Made by a program: the position numbers and the translations under genes. A DNA stretch of 64,000 nt from Cyclobacteriaceae bacterium. Its GTDB lineage: Bacteria > Bacteroidota > Bacteroidia > Cytophagales > Cyclobacteriaceae. A model generated the notes under the pieces. The model had not been told where the DNA came from. It made no database searches and saw only the letters and a program-made list of their open reading frames with translations. Below are positions 10,322 to 19,126 of the stretch, one piece after another. The DNA is taken from assembly GCA_019694875.1 (NCBI GenBank), contig JAIBBC010000003.1:1-64000 (forward strand), written 5' to 3'. Each line of letters starts with the position of its first letter. Positions within the stretch are counted from its first letter, which is position 1.

Positions 10322-10786
10322 ATGATTGCTGAATTGTCGAGACTATCATCAGGGGAACAAGAACTGGTGTATAAGGCGCCCTTGCTGGTCTGTATTCTTA
10401 TCGCAGGTGCTGACGGTAACATTGATCGCAAGGAAATAAAGAAAGCAATTAACATCGCTCAGAAAAAGCAAAAAGGCTCCGATCCGGTGTCGGTATTGTT
10501 CAAGGAACTAGCGCAAGACTTCGAAGACAAGCTCAAGATTATTGAGCAAGGCTACCCGTACGAAGCAACGCAGCGGACGCCACTGATTTCAGATGAGTTA
10601 AAAGAGCTTAACAAGTTGTGGCAGAAGCTCCCGCAAAGCTTCTCTAAAGGATATTATGACATGCTGGTTATGCTTGCAAAAGAAGTAGCAGCATCCTCCG
10701 GCGGACTTCTTGGAATGAATAAAATTGGTTCGGAGGAAGCACGGCTTGTGAAACTAACGATGATTCAAAATCCTGTGGCCGGATGA
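10322..10786 (+). CDS. TerB-like small helical protein
   Basis: 154 aa, no signal peptide or membrane span. The segment LICILIAGADGNIDRKE-like (seen as ILIAGADGNIDRKEIKKAI) resembles the acidic helix-loop of TerB/tellurite-resistance and DnaJ-associated TerB domains; the rest is predicted helical. Function unknown. Stop overlaps the start of the rhomboid gene by 4 bp (ATGA), so the two are co-translated, and holA follows 2 bp after the rhomboid. Divergent from the NtrC-type regulator with a 99-bp gap. Family assignment by motif only. Confidence 0.75.
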   Translation: MIAELSRLSSGEQELVYKAPLLVCILIAGADGNIDRKEIKKAINIAQKKQKGSDPVSVLFKELAQDFEDKLKIIEQGYPYEATQRTPLISDELKELNKLWQKLPQSFSKGYYDMLVMLAKEVAASSGGLLGMNKIGSEEARLVKLTMIQNPVAG

Positions 10787-11343
10787 CCAACCGTTCTGTT
10801 CTCGGGAGTATTGTTGTTCCGCTGAGACTAGTTTTTTTAATGTGGCTTTTTTTCTTCCTTGAGTACAATTTCGGAATCCCGTTAAGCGCGTTCGGAATTC
10901 ACCCAAGATCGTTCATTGGATTAATTGGGATCGTAATCGGGCCCATGCTTCATGCCAACATCATACACCTGATTTCGAATACCTTCCCGCTGTTGTTTCT
11001 CGGGGGAGTGTTGTTTTACTTTTATCCGCGCATTGCGGTAACCGTTTTTTTCAGGGCATACATCTGGACCAACATTTTGGTGTGGCTGTTTGCACGGAAT
11101 GCCAATCATATTGGCGCGAGCGGACTGGTGTATGGAATTGCCTTTTTTCTGATATTTTTTGGATTATTGCGCAGGGATTTTATGTCGCTGTTCATTTCAA
11201 TTATTACCATTCTGCTCTACGGGGGAGTCTTTTACGGGGTGTTGCCAAGCGATCCGAATATTTCGTGGGAGTCGCATTTTGGCGGAGCGTTGGTAGGAAT
11301 AACCTCAGCTGTAACGTTCAGTGCAAAACGAAAAGTCGATTAA
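10783..11343 (+). CDS. Rhomboid-family intramembrane serine protease
   Basis: 186 aa, about six membrane segments. Catalytic Ser113 in the GASG motif and His165 in ESHFGGALVG form the expected Ser-His dyad; the HANIIHLISN stretch (57-66) is the conserved oxyanion/His-Asn loop of rhomboids. Cleaves transmembrane segments of unknown substrates within the inner membrane. Start ATG overlaps the TerB-like stop by 4 bp. A longer frame starting at 11082 overlaps its 3' end, but that is an upstream extension of holA, not a gene. Confidence 0.92.
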   Translation: MTNRSVLGSIVVPLRLVFLMWLFFFLEYNFGIPLSAFGIHPRSFIGLIGIVIGPMLHANIIHLISNTFPLLFLGGVLFYFYPRIAVTVFFRAYIWTNILVWLFARNANHIGASGLVYGIAFFLIFFGLLRRDFMSLFISIITILLYGGVFYGVLPSDPNISWESHFGGALVGITSAVTFSAKRKVD

Positions 11344-11345
11344 CG

Positions 11346-12368
11346 ATGGATGCTTCCGCAAGAAAAATATTAAGCGATGCGAAGGCCGGCAAATACAGCC
11401 CGGTTTACTTCCTCCAGGGAGAGGAGCCATACTTCATTGATGTAATTGCCGACTACATTGAAAAGAATGCATTAACGGATGCTGAAAAAGGATTCAACCA
11501 GGTGATTGTGTACGGAAAAGATGCAGCCATGGCTGCAATCCTTACGCACGCACGAAGGTTTCCGATGATGGCCCAGTTTCAGGTGGTGATTGTGAAGGAG
11601 GCCCAGGAAATCCAGGACCTTAACAAAGAAACGGGAGCGAGGCTTTTACTTGAATACCTCAAGCAACCTGTGCCCAGCACGGTGCTGGTGTTTTGTCACA
11701 AACATAAAACGCTCGACAAGCGCAGAGAACTTGGTAAGAATATCGAGAAGCTTGCCACTTCACTGACTTCCAAAAAACTATACGATAACCAATTGCCCGA
11801 CTTCCTTTCGGAATACGCGCGTGAAAGAAGCATTGCGATTGACGATCAGGCCATCCGGGCGATGTGTGAATTTGTGGGGAACGACCTGAGCCGGCTTACC
11901 AACGAGATGGACAAGCTTACCATCTCACTCAAACCGGGAGAGCCCATTACGGCTGCACACGTGATGCAGCAGGTGGGAGTGAGCAAAGAGTACAACATCT
12001 TCGAGCTGCAAAAGGCCATTCTTCAGAAAAATTCTTTGAACGTGGCGAAGATTGTTAACTACTTCGAAAGCAACACCAAGAAGAATCCCGCCATACCAAC
12101 TGTGGCTTACCTGTATTCATTTTTCAGCAAAGTTTTACTCGCTTCACAAGCTCCGGACAAAAGTGAGAAAGGACTAGCTAGTGCGCTGAAAGTGAGCCCG
12201 TATGTGATCCGTGATTACAGTCTTGCTTTACAGCAATTTCCACCCGATCGGATATTGCGCAACATTTCGCTGCTGAAAGAAGCTGACCTGAAACTAAAGG
12301 GCGTAAACGCGGGTACAACTTCCGAGGGACAGATTTTGCGTGAACTCATTTACCGCCTGATCCATTAA
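11346..12368 (+). CDS. holA: DNA polymerase III subunit delta
   Basis: Clamp-loader delta subunit that opens the beta sliding clamp; 340 aa, normal length. N-terminal AAA+-like fold begins with PVYFLQGEEPYFIDVIADYI, the characteristic delta start, and lacks a working Walker A as usual. C-terminal part includes NIFELQKAI and the helical collar region. The ATG at 11346, 2 bp after the rhomboid stop, was chosen; the upstream GTG/ATG starts would add residues translated from the rhomboid gene in another frame and match nothing in the family. Confidence 0.93.
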   Translation: MDASARKILSDAKAGKYSPVYFLQGEEPYFIDVIADYIEKNALTDAEKGFNQVIVYGKDAAMAAILTHARRFPMMAQFQVVIVKEAQEIQDLNKETGARLLLEYLKQPVPSTVLVFCHKHKTLDKRRELGKNIEKLATSLTSKKLYDNQLPDFLSEYARERSIAIDDQAIRAMCEFVGNDLSRLTNEMDKLTISLKPGEPITAAHVMQQVGVSKEYNIFELQKAILQKNSLNVAKIVNYFESNTKKNPAIPTVAYLYSFFSKVLLASQAPDKSEKGLASALKVSPYVIRDYSLALQQFPPDRILRNISLLKEADLKLKGVNAGTTSEGQILRELIYRLIH

Positions 12369-12395
12369 ACTGCATAACGCTTCAACTTTTTTACT

Positions 12396-12403
12396 TAACT
12401 TTG
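12396..12403 (+). promoter_or_regulatory. Bacteroidota-type -7 element upstream of the TPR gene
   Basis: TAACTTTG matches the TAnnTTTG consensus exactly, in the 130-bp gap between holA and the TPR gene. No clear TTTG lies 19 bp upstream, so support is partial. Leader to the chosen ATG would be about 90 nt. Confidence 0.4.
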
Positions 12404-12498
12404 ACTCATAGCCATAGGGCTAAGGCACAGCAGATTTTCAGACGGAGTTTTTGCTACCTATTTTTTGGTCTTATTCTTGCAATATTTTTTACGCCTTG

Positions 12499-15400
12499 AT
12501 GTTATTCATAAAATCCGTTCATGTGAGGTTAGCAAGTTCGATTCTCAGCATTCTCCTGGTCACAACGTTCAGCGCAATCGGGCAGGATCAACTGTCCCGA
12601 TCCAAAACCGAAAATCTTTACAAAAAAGGCACCGAGCTCGTAAGCCATTCAAACTTCAGCGCAGCACGCGTTGTGTTTTCTGATTTCCTGAAGTACGCAG
12701 CACCAACAGATGCGCGCAGGGCTGACGCTGAATACTTCATCGCCTTAAGTGCGTTAAAACTGGGCCAGTCGGATGGCGAAAAACTGATCGCAGATTTCAT
12801 TTCTCACAACCCCTCGAATCCAAGAAGCGCAACTGCATTCTTCGACCTGGCTAACTTCTTTTACGCAGAGAAAGAATATACAAAGGCCATCAGCTACTAC
12901 AGCAAAGTAAACTTTGCGGGCCTCAGCCAGGACCAGCAGGTGGAAGGATATTTTAAATGGGGCTACAGCTACTTCAATCAGAAGAAGCTTGACGAAGCGC
13001 TGGAAAAATTTAATGCCGTGAAGCTGCAGGAAAGCCAGTTTGCTCCGGCTGCAAATTACTATGCAGGGTTTATCGAATACTCAAAAGGAAACTATGGTGA
13101 CGCGTTGGCGGATTTAAAACGTGCAGAGGCTAATCAATCCTATTCAAACATTGTTCCTGCACTCATTGCAAACGTCTATTATAAACACCGCAAGTATGAT
13201 GACCTGATAAAATACGCAACGTCTCTTCAGCCACGAGCTTCGCAAATTTCCAGTTATAACGAAATCTCGATGCTCGTAGCAGATGCATATTACTACAAGC
13301 AGGATTATACAAAGGCTGCGGCCGCATACGAAGTTTACCTGGAAGAGAATCAGTCGAAGGCAGAGAACGCAATGTTGTTCCGCGCGGGTTTTGCGAACTA
13401 TTCATTGGGCCAGGATGCGAAAGCAATCAATTACCTTAAAACATCTGCTTCACGTCAGGATTCGGTGAGCTTTTATGCTTCTTATTATCTCGGGATTCTG
13501 TATCTCAAACAAGGCAACAAGCAGTTTGCACTTAACTCATTCAATCATTCGAAGGGTTATACGGCCGACAAGAAGCTTGCCGAGGAGAGCACGTTTCAGT
13601 ATGCAAAAATTTCGTATGACCTCGGTAAAAGTGATGTAGCCATTACAGAGTTTGAAAAGTTTTTGGTTGCATACCCGGCAAGCGATCACAGTGTTGCTGT
13701 GCGCGAATTGCTTGCGCAGGCATATGTGAATGGAAATAATTACAATAAGGCCATTGAATACATCGAGGCGCTGCCGCGCAGGACGCCCAGTGTTGATCAG
13801 GCCTATCAAAAAGCAACTTACCTGAAAGGCTCCGAACTTTTTAACAAAGAAGACTATGCAAACGCAGTAGGGTATTTTGAAAAATCGCTGGCAAGTCCGG
13901 TTGATCCAAAATACGTAGCGCTGGCGAGTTTCTGGAATGGTGAGACATATTCAATCGGCAGCCGCTTTGAGGAAGCGATTCCGTTCTATCAGAAGGTGAT
14001 AGCCACACCGGCAGCAGAAGCCGATGTGGTGGTCAAAACCCGTTACGGACTGGGTTATGCATTCTTTAACCTGAAGCAGTACGATCAGGCACTCTTTAAT
14101 TTCAAGGAATTTGTAAACAAGAGCAGCAAGACAAATGCGAATTATGTTGACGGAGTACTGCGTCTGGCAGATTGCTATTTTGTAACCAAGGCTTATCCGG
14201 ATGCGCTGGCCAACTATGAGAAGGCCCGTCAATTGAAAACCCCCGATGTAGATTACGTTTTGTTTCAAACGGGGGTAATCAACGGTATCCTCCGAAAGTA
14301 TACGGATGCACGAACACAGTTCTCGGCTTTGATCTCAGGTTATCCGAAATCGCAATACAGAGACGAGGCATTGTTCCAGCGGGCTCAGTTTGAAATCGAG
14401 CAAAGCAACTATGCGGTTGCCATCAGCGACCTTACGCGTTTGGTCAACGAAGGCTCACAGTCAGGTTCAAAGTTCTTGCCGTATGCATATGAAAGAAGGG
14501 CCGCCTCGAACTACAATTTGAAAGAGTACGACAAAACCATTGCCGACTACGAAACAGTTATCAAGCAATTCCCATCACATCCGGTTGCCCGCCAGGTGTT
14601 ATTGCCGTTGCAGGAGGCTCTGAGCGTTGCCAAGCGCAGTGATGAGTACGATCAATATCTGGCCATGGTAACTAATGCAAACCCGGGTGGAAAAGATCTG
14701 GAGGTCATAAACTTCGAATCGGCCAAGAATCAGTATTATAACCAGCAGTATGCCAAGGCGATCACCGGTTTCTCAACATTTCTGACAACCTATCCATCAA
14801 GCGCAAAGGTTGCTGAAGCAAACTTCTTTACGGCTGAATCGCATTACCGTTTAATGGAATACGACAAGGCGATGGCCATTTACACTGAATTGTCTTCTGA
14901 TCCGGCATCGCCAAATGCGAACAAGATTGCCGGCCGTGTTGCTGAGATTCAGTTCAAGCAAGGAAAATACACGAACGCTGTAGTGAGCTACCACAAAGTT
15001 GAACGGTTCGCCTCAAGCAAAAAAGATTTATATACAGCCTGGTCGGGATTGATGGAATCATTCTTCCTGTTGGCCCAATACGATTCAGTAACAACATACG
15101 CAAACCTCATCCTCGAAAAAGGAAATGTAAACGCAGGTGCTCAAAACAAGGCATCCCTTTACCTCGGAAAGGCTGCGATGGCCAAAGGTGACTATGAAAC
15201 TGCGAAGGATGAATTCCTGAATACGCTGAACACCGCGCGCGATGAATACGGAGCCGAGGCCAAGTATCGCATTGGCGAAATCTTCTCACTCACCAAACAA
15301 TACAAGCAGAGCAACGAAACGCTGATTGGTATCAGCAGCAGTCCGGAGTTCTCGGCATATGATGAGTGGGTAGGAAAGTCATTCCTGTTGCTGGCCGACA

Positions 15401-15573
15401 ACTACCTGGCACAGGGCGATGCGTTCAATGCAAAGGCAACGCTTGAGTCGTTGATCACGAACAATTTTCCGCTGCAATACATCCGCGATGCGGCAGCCGA
15501 CAAATTGAAAAAGATAACGGCTGATGAACTGAAAGAGCAGCAAAAAGTAAAATCAGATACAACCGGAAAGTAA
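12499..15573 (+). CDS. Large periplasmic or outer-membrane TPR-repeat protein
   Basis: 1024 aa from the ATG at 12499; a 16-codon extension to a TTG at 12451 would put hydrophilic residues in front of a good signal peptide (hydrophobic core SSILSILLVTTF, cleavage near SAIGQ). The rest is tandem tetratricopeptide repeats, with many A-x2-Y-x10-A-x-Y-type helices (e.g. YTKAISYYSKV, YDQALFNFKEF). Expected to be a scaffold in the periplasm. The barrel gene starts 1 bp after its stop, and this TPR-barrel pairing suggests joint work in an outer-membrane complex. No enzymatic motif seen. Confidence 0.88.
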   Translation: MLFIKSVHVRLASSILSILLVTTFSAIGQDQLSRSKTENLYKKGTELVSHSNFSAARVVFSDFLKYAAPTDARRADAEYFIALSALKLGQSDGEKLIADFISHNPSNPRSATAFFDLANFFYAEKEYTKAISYYSKVNFAGLSQDQQVEGYFKWGYSYFNQKKLDEALEKFNAVKLQESQFAPAANYYAGFIEYSKGNYGDALADLKRAEANQSYSNIVPALIANVYYKHRKYDDLIKYATSLQPRASQISSYNEISMLVADAYYYKQDYTKAAAAYEVYLEENQSKAENAMLFRAGFANYSLGQDAKAINYLKTSASRQDSVSFYASYYLGILYLKQGNKQFALNSFNHSKGYTADKKLAEESTFQYAKISYDLGKSDVAITEFEKFLVAYPASDHSVAVRELLAQAYVNGNNYNKAIEYIEALPRRTPSVDQAYQKATYLKGSELFNKEDYANAVGYFEKSLASPVDPKYVALASFWNGETYSIGSRFEEAIPFYQKVIATPAAEADVVVKTRYGLGYAFFNLKQYDQALFNFKEFVNKSSKTNANYVDGVLRLADCYFVTKAYPDALANYEKARQLKTPDVDYVLFQTGVINGILRKYTDARTQFSALISGYPKSQYRDEALFQRAQFEIEQSNYAVAISDLTRLVNEGSQSGSKFLPYAYERRAASNYNLKEYDKTIADYETVIKQFPSHPVARQVLLPLQEALSVAKRSDEYDQYLAMVTNANPGGKDLEVINFESAKNQYYNQQYAKAITGFSTFLTTYPSSAKVAEANFFTAESHYRLMEYDKAMAIYTELSSDPASPNANKIAGRVAEIQFKQGKYTNAVVSYHKVERFASSKKDLYTAWSGLMESFFLLAQYDSVTTYANLILEKGNVNAGAQNKASLYLGKAAMAKGDYETAKDEFLNTLNTARDEYGAEAKYRIGEIFSLTKQYKQSNETLIGISSSPEFSAYDEWVGKSFLLLADNYLAQGDAFNAKATLESLITNNFPLQYIRDAAADKLKKITADELKEQQKVKSDTTGK

Positions 15574-15574
15574 C

Positions 15575-17239
15575 ATGACGAAGTTTATTTCATATTCTTT
15601 TTTAGCGGTTCTTTTACTTTCTGCGGGAAGTGTTCTTGCACAGAATCCCACATGGGAGGAAGGCAAGGAAATGAAGGAAGTGGAGATTGAGATCATTCGC
15701 TCACGCGAGAACACGGTACCAAAAGCAAACCGGTTGTTTGAAAAAATTCCTCCACGCCCGGTTGAATTGTTGTCACCACCGATTAGCTACGACTATAAAG
15801 TATTCAATTTTCAAACACCGGAATTGAATCCGGTAGCGCGGCCGCTGCGATTGAAACCCGAGGCTTCGTCACAGGCATACAGGGGCTATCTGAGTGCCGG
15901 TCTCGGCAACTACTCCTCGCAATACCTGGATGGTTTTATCACCAATAAGGCAGATAAGAAGAAGTTATTGGGCGCGCATGTGTTTCTTAACCGTTCGGGA
16001 AAAGGGCCTGTGGAAGGCGAGAATTCCGGATCGGGGCATTCGGGCCTTTCTGCTTTCGCGCAAACGTTCAGCAAAGAACTCGCCTTTGGCGCCAACATTG
16101 GTATTGAGCAACGCAGCACACATTTCTACGGCTATCCGGAGGGAACAGAAATTAATCGTTCCGATATCAAACAAGCGTATACGTTATTCAACCTGGGCGC
16201 GCAACTGATGAACGCACGCAAGTCTGACTTTTCATATCAGCTTGGCGGAAACTTCAGCTTTATCAACGATAAGTTCGAAGCGAAAGAGAGTACGGTCGAC
16301 TTCCTGTTCAAGGGTGCATATAAGATTAACGATGAGCAGGCAATTAACCTGAAAGCCGATTATTCAATCATCAATCGTAAAGATGTTGACGTTGAGGCAA
16401 AAGCCCGGAACCTGTTCCAGGTAAACGGTTATTACTCTTTTAAAACGCAAACCGATTTCTACTTACAGGTAGGAGCGACAGTTGCACTTGAAAATGACTC
16501 AATCGATTCGAATAACTTCCATTTTTATCCGGACGTTAAGTTAACCTATGCGTTGAATGACGTAGTTGATTTTGTGGGGTCGCTGTCGGGCGGAATGGAA
16601 AAGGTTTCCCTGCAAACTTTATCGAACGAAAACATCTGGCTTGCACCATCTATTGCAACGTTTCATACCAACAAGAAATTTGATCTCAATGCCGGTATCC
16701 GCGCCAAGCTTGGCGGAAAAGTATTGGCAGGAGCAGGGGTCTCAATCGCTGCGCTGGAGGACCTTTACTTCTTTGTGAACGATCCAACCGATCAATCCAA
16801 ATTTCAGGTCGCGTATGATGACGGTACAACCAAGCGTACAAACTTCTACGGTTCGTTGCTGTTCACCTATTCTGATGTCGCGAAGTTCTCGTTGCAGGGT
16901 GATTACTATACCTATGCGACCGACAATCTGCCGGAAGCATGGCATAAACCCACATATCGCGTTAGCGCGGGCGCCGCATACAACCTGTACAAGAAGTTTA
17001 TCTTCAATCTGGACATGATTGCACAAGGCGGAATGAAAGCGTATGACGCAGATAACGATAAAACAGTGAAATTGAACGGTGCATTCGATTTGAGTTTTAA
17101 AACCGAGTACCTGATCTCTGATACATTCTCTGCATTTGTGAATCTGAACAACATTGCATCGAACAAGTATCCGATTTTTTATAATTACCCCGTAAGAGGG
17201 TTTCAGGCGATGGCCGGTATAACGTGGAAGTTTAAGTGA
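15575..17239 (+). CDS. Outer-membrane beta-barrel protein (TonB-receptor-like)
   Basis: 554 aa with a clear signal peptide (FLAVLLLSAGSVLAQ, cleaved after Ala about 22). After a proline-rich linker the protein shows alternating hydrophobic/polar strands and ends in an aromatic residue-rich terminal strand (GITWKFK), typical of an outer-membrane barrel. No plug-domain motif recognised, so it may be a barrel without a plug. Directly follows the large TPR protein by 1 bp and is probably co-transcribed. Substrate unknown. Confidence 0.82.
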   Translation: MTKFISYSFLAVLLLSAGSVLAQNPTWEEGKEMKEVEIEIIRSRENTVPKANRLFEKIPPRPVELLSPPISYDYKVFNFQTPELNPVARPLRLKPEASSQAYRGYLSAGLGNYSSQYLDGFITNKADKKKLLGAHVFLNRSGKGPVEGENSGSGHSGLSAFAQTFSKELAFGANIGIEQRSTHFYGYPEGTEINRSDIKQAYTLFNLGAQLMNARKSDFSYQLGGNFSFINDKFEAKESTVDFLFKGAYKINDEQAINLKADYSIINRKDVDVEAKARNLFQVNGYYSFKTQTDFYLQVGATVALENDSIDSNNFHFYPDVKLTYALNDVVDFVGSLSGGMEKVSLQTLSNENIWLAPSIATFHTNKKFDLNAGIRAKLGGKVLAGAGVSIAALEDLYFFVNDPTDQSKFQVAYDDGTTKRTNFYGSLLFTYSDVAKFSLQGDYYTYATDNLPEAWHKPTYRVSAGAAYNLYKKFIFNLDMIAQGGMKAYDADNDKTVKLNGAFDLSFKTEYLISDTFSAFVNLNNIASNKYPIFYNYPVRGFQAMAGITWKFK

Positions 17240-17265
17240 GGGGTGCGAAAGGCTTGGGGCTAAAG

Positions 17266-17296
17266 TTTGTAGGCCTCGAAAAATCGCTTAATTTTG
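17266..17296 (+). promoter_or_regulatory. Canonical Bacteroidota promoter for the SPOR gene
   Basis: TTTG at 17266-17269, then 19 bp, then TAATTTTG at 17289-17296: exact matches to the -33 and -7 consensus with the ideal spacing. Predicted start of transcription is near 17302, leaving about 19 nt to the ATG at 17321. Confidence 0.75.
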
Positions 17297-17320
17297 TATG
17301 TTACCAACTTTTTAACCTTC

Positions 17321-18085
17321 ATGGCAAGACGAAAGAAACCTACGGATGATGAAACGAATGAGAACCTCAACAAGTCGAACGAGTCATCCGATGATACCTT
17401 TGGTTTACCGGACATTGAATACAAGCCGTTAGACCGGGTTGAAGAAAAGACCACGGTTGTTGAAACAACGACAGTGTATTCTTCAACTGAGCCGGAACCT
17501 GAGAAACAGGAAGTCGTTAATGAAGAATACAGTCAGCCTGTTGTGACTGAAGAACAACAATCATCTGAATTTGCATTTGAAGAAGAACCAGCACCGGTAT
17601 GGCCGAAGGTTTTGGGTGTGCTAATTGTTGTTCTGTTAGCGGTTGGTGCAGCATGGTACTTTGTGGTATACAGACCGAAAGCTGAAAAAGACAGACTCGC
17701 AGCGCTTGCCAATGAGCGCGAAAAACATAAGCAGGATAGTATTCGTGATGCCAATGCAAAGCTGGAAGAAGCACGCCTGGCTGCCGAAAAACGCAAGGCC
17801 GATTCACTGAACGCGATTCCAAAAGCCGGCATTTTTGAAACACTAACCGAACGCACCGGACGTTATTACGTGGTGGTAGCGAGCGCAGTAGACGATGATC
17901 TGCTGGTTGATCATGCTAAAAAACTGGGCGAAAAGGGCGTGAGCACCAAGCTTATTCCTCCGTTCAGAAAATATAAGTTCTATCGCCTTACCATTGCTGA
18001 TGCCGATACGTTTGCTGCGGCCCAGCAGATTGCAGACTCGAAAAAGTCGGAATACACCGATGCCCTCTGGGTATTGAAGTACTGA
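17321..18085 (+). CDS. Membrane-anchored SPOR-domain protein
   Basis: 254 aa from the ATG at 17321; an upstream TTG/ATG at 17294 would start inside the promoter's transcribed start region and was rejected. Acidic cytoplasmic N-terminus (about 95 residues), one membrane segment (VLGVLIVVLLAVGAAWYFVV), a charged coiled linker rich in Lys/Glu/Ala, and a C-terminal SPOR domain beginning RYYVVVASAVDDD and ending ALWVLKY. SPOR domains bind denuded glycan strands in septal peptidoglycan, so a role in division or cell-wall work is likely. Followed by a strong terminator, so probably monocistronic. Confidence 0.9.
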   Translation: MARRKKPTDDETNENLNKSNESSDDTFGLPDIEYKPLDRVEEKTTVVETTTVYSSTEPEPEKQEVVNEEYSQPVVTEEQQSSEFAFEEEPAPVWPKVLGVLIVVLLAVGAAWYFVVYRPKAEKDRLAALANEREKHKQDSIRDANAKLEEARLAAEKRKADSLNAIPKAGIFETLTERTGRYYVVVASAVDDDLLVDHAKKLGEKGVSTKLIPPFRKYKFYRLTIADADTFAAAQQIADSKKSEYTDALWVLKY

Positions 18086-18110
18086 CGGATTGAATTGCTG
18101 AAGATTTTTT

Positions 18111-18142
18111 AACTGCATCGGTATGACAACGGTGCAGTTTTT
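18111..18142 (+). terminator. Rho-independent terminator after the SPOR gene
   Basis: 10-bp stem AACTGCATCG / CGGTGCAGTT (one G-T pair), 9-nt loop at 18121-18129, followed by a T run. A T run also precedes it. Confidence 0.75.
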
Positions 18143-18169
18143 GCATCGTATGGATATAATTTTTTCGCG

Positions 18170-19066
18170 ATGACGCAGAAGGAAAAGAATAACAAAGTGA
18201 TTGCCGCGGCCTCTACCGTAGGCATGTACGCGGTTTTATTCCTGATCATGTTATTTACTGTTGCGTGGCGTACGCCATATCCGCCTCTTCCGGAGGGTGG
18301 CCAGGGAGTTTCACTGATTCTGGGAACAGATGACTTCGGAAGCGGAGAAGTCCCGCTCGATGAGCCTATTGGAACTTCGGAGCCCGAAAAGCAGAAGGAG
18401 CAAACTCCCGAGGAACAACCGAAAGAAGAAGTCAAGCCTCAGCCTCAACCGGAAGAAGACGACAAAGAAGTTGTTACCTCTACGGAGGAAAGTCCCGTAA
18501 CGGTAAAGAAGGAAGAGCCGAAGAAGAAGGAAGAGAAAAAAGAGGTTAAGCCCGATCCGGTCGTAAAAAAAGACGAAACACCTAAGAAGGAGGAGCCTGA
18601 GCAACCCAAGGCAGTTTATAATCCAAACAAGAGCACATCAACAACCGATAATAAAACAGGTACGCCCGGAAGCAAGGGCGATGATGAAGGCAAGACGGGC
18701 GACAAAGGCGATCCGCGCGGAACACCAACCGGTGCTGTTTATAAAGGCAACCCGGGAACGGGAGGTGACGGAAATGGCGGGAGCGGTGGAACACGTCTTG
18801 ATATGGCTGGCTGGGCCTGGGTAGAAATACCGCAGGCGCCAAAACCAACCGAGAATGATCAGTTCTCCGGTCAGGTAGTTTTTGCGTTTGATGTGGATGA
18901 AACCGGGGAGATCATTAACATCCGAAAAGAATCCGGAAACTTAAGTTTTGAACTTGAGAAGAAATGTAAAGCTGCACTTGAGAAAACCTCGCTTTACAAA
19001 ACATCACCGGGAGCAGCTCCTCCAAAGACTTCCGGACGCGTAACGTTCACGCTTAAGGTTCAATAA
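18170..19066 (+). CDS. TonB-like energy transducer
   Basis: 298 aa. Short cytoplasmic N-terminus, one membrane segment (about 12-33, VGMYAVLFLIMLFTVAW), a long Pro/Glu/Lys-rich periplasmic spacer, a Gly-rich region (GTGGDGNGGSGGT) and a C-terminal TonB fold (about 220-298, FDVDETGEIINI and GRVTFTLKV). Expected to pass proton-motive energy to outer-membrane receptors with ExbB/ExbD, which are not encoded nearby. folC follows 60 bp downstream. Confidence 0.85.
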   Translation: MTQKEKNNKVIAAASTVGMYAVLFLIMLFTVAWRTPYPPLPEGGQGVSLILGTDDFGSGEVPLDEPIGTSEPEKQKEQTPEEQPKEEVKPQPQPEEDDKEVVTSTEESPVTVKKEEPKKKEEKKEVKPDPVVKKDETPKKEEPEQPKAVYNPNKSTSTTDNKTGTPGSKGDDEGKTGDKGDPRGTPTGAVYKGNPGTGGDGNGGSGGTRLDMAGWAWVEIPQAPKPTENDQFSGQVVFAFDVDETGEIINIRKESGNLSFELEKKCKAALEKTSLYKTSPGAAPPKTSGRVTFTLKVQ

Positions 19067-19126
19067 GCCGCAATCAAATTTGGAATTTGACACCTGCAAC
19101 GTGAGATTTGCAGCCTGTTAAACTCC

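Noticed and set aside
11082-11345. N-terminal extension of holA
   Set aside because: It is translated from the rhomboid gene in another frame, while the normal delta start fits the ATG at 11346.
12451-12498. TTG start for the large TPR protein
   Set aside because: The ATG at 12499 gives a normal signal peptide; the extension does not.
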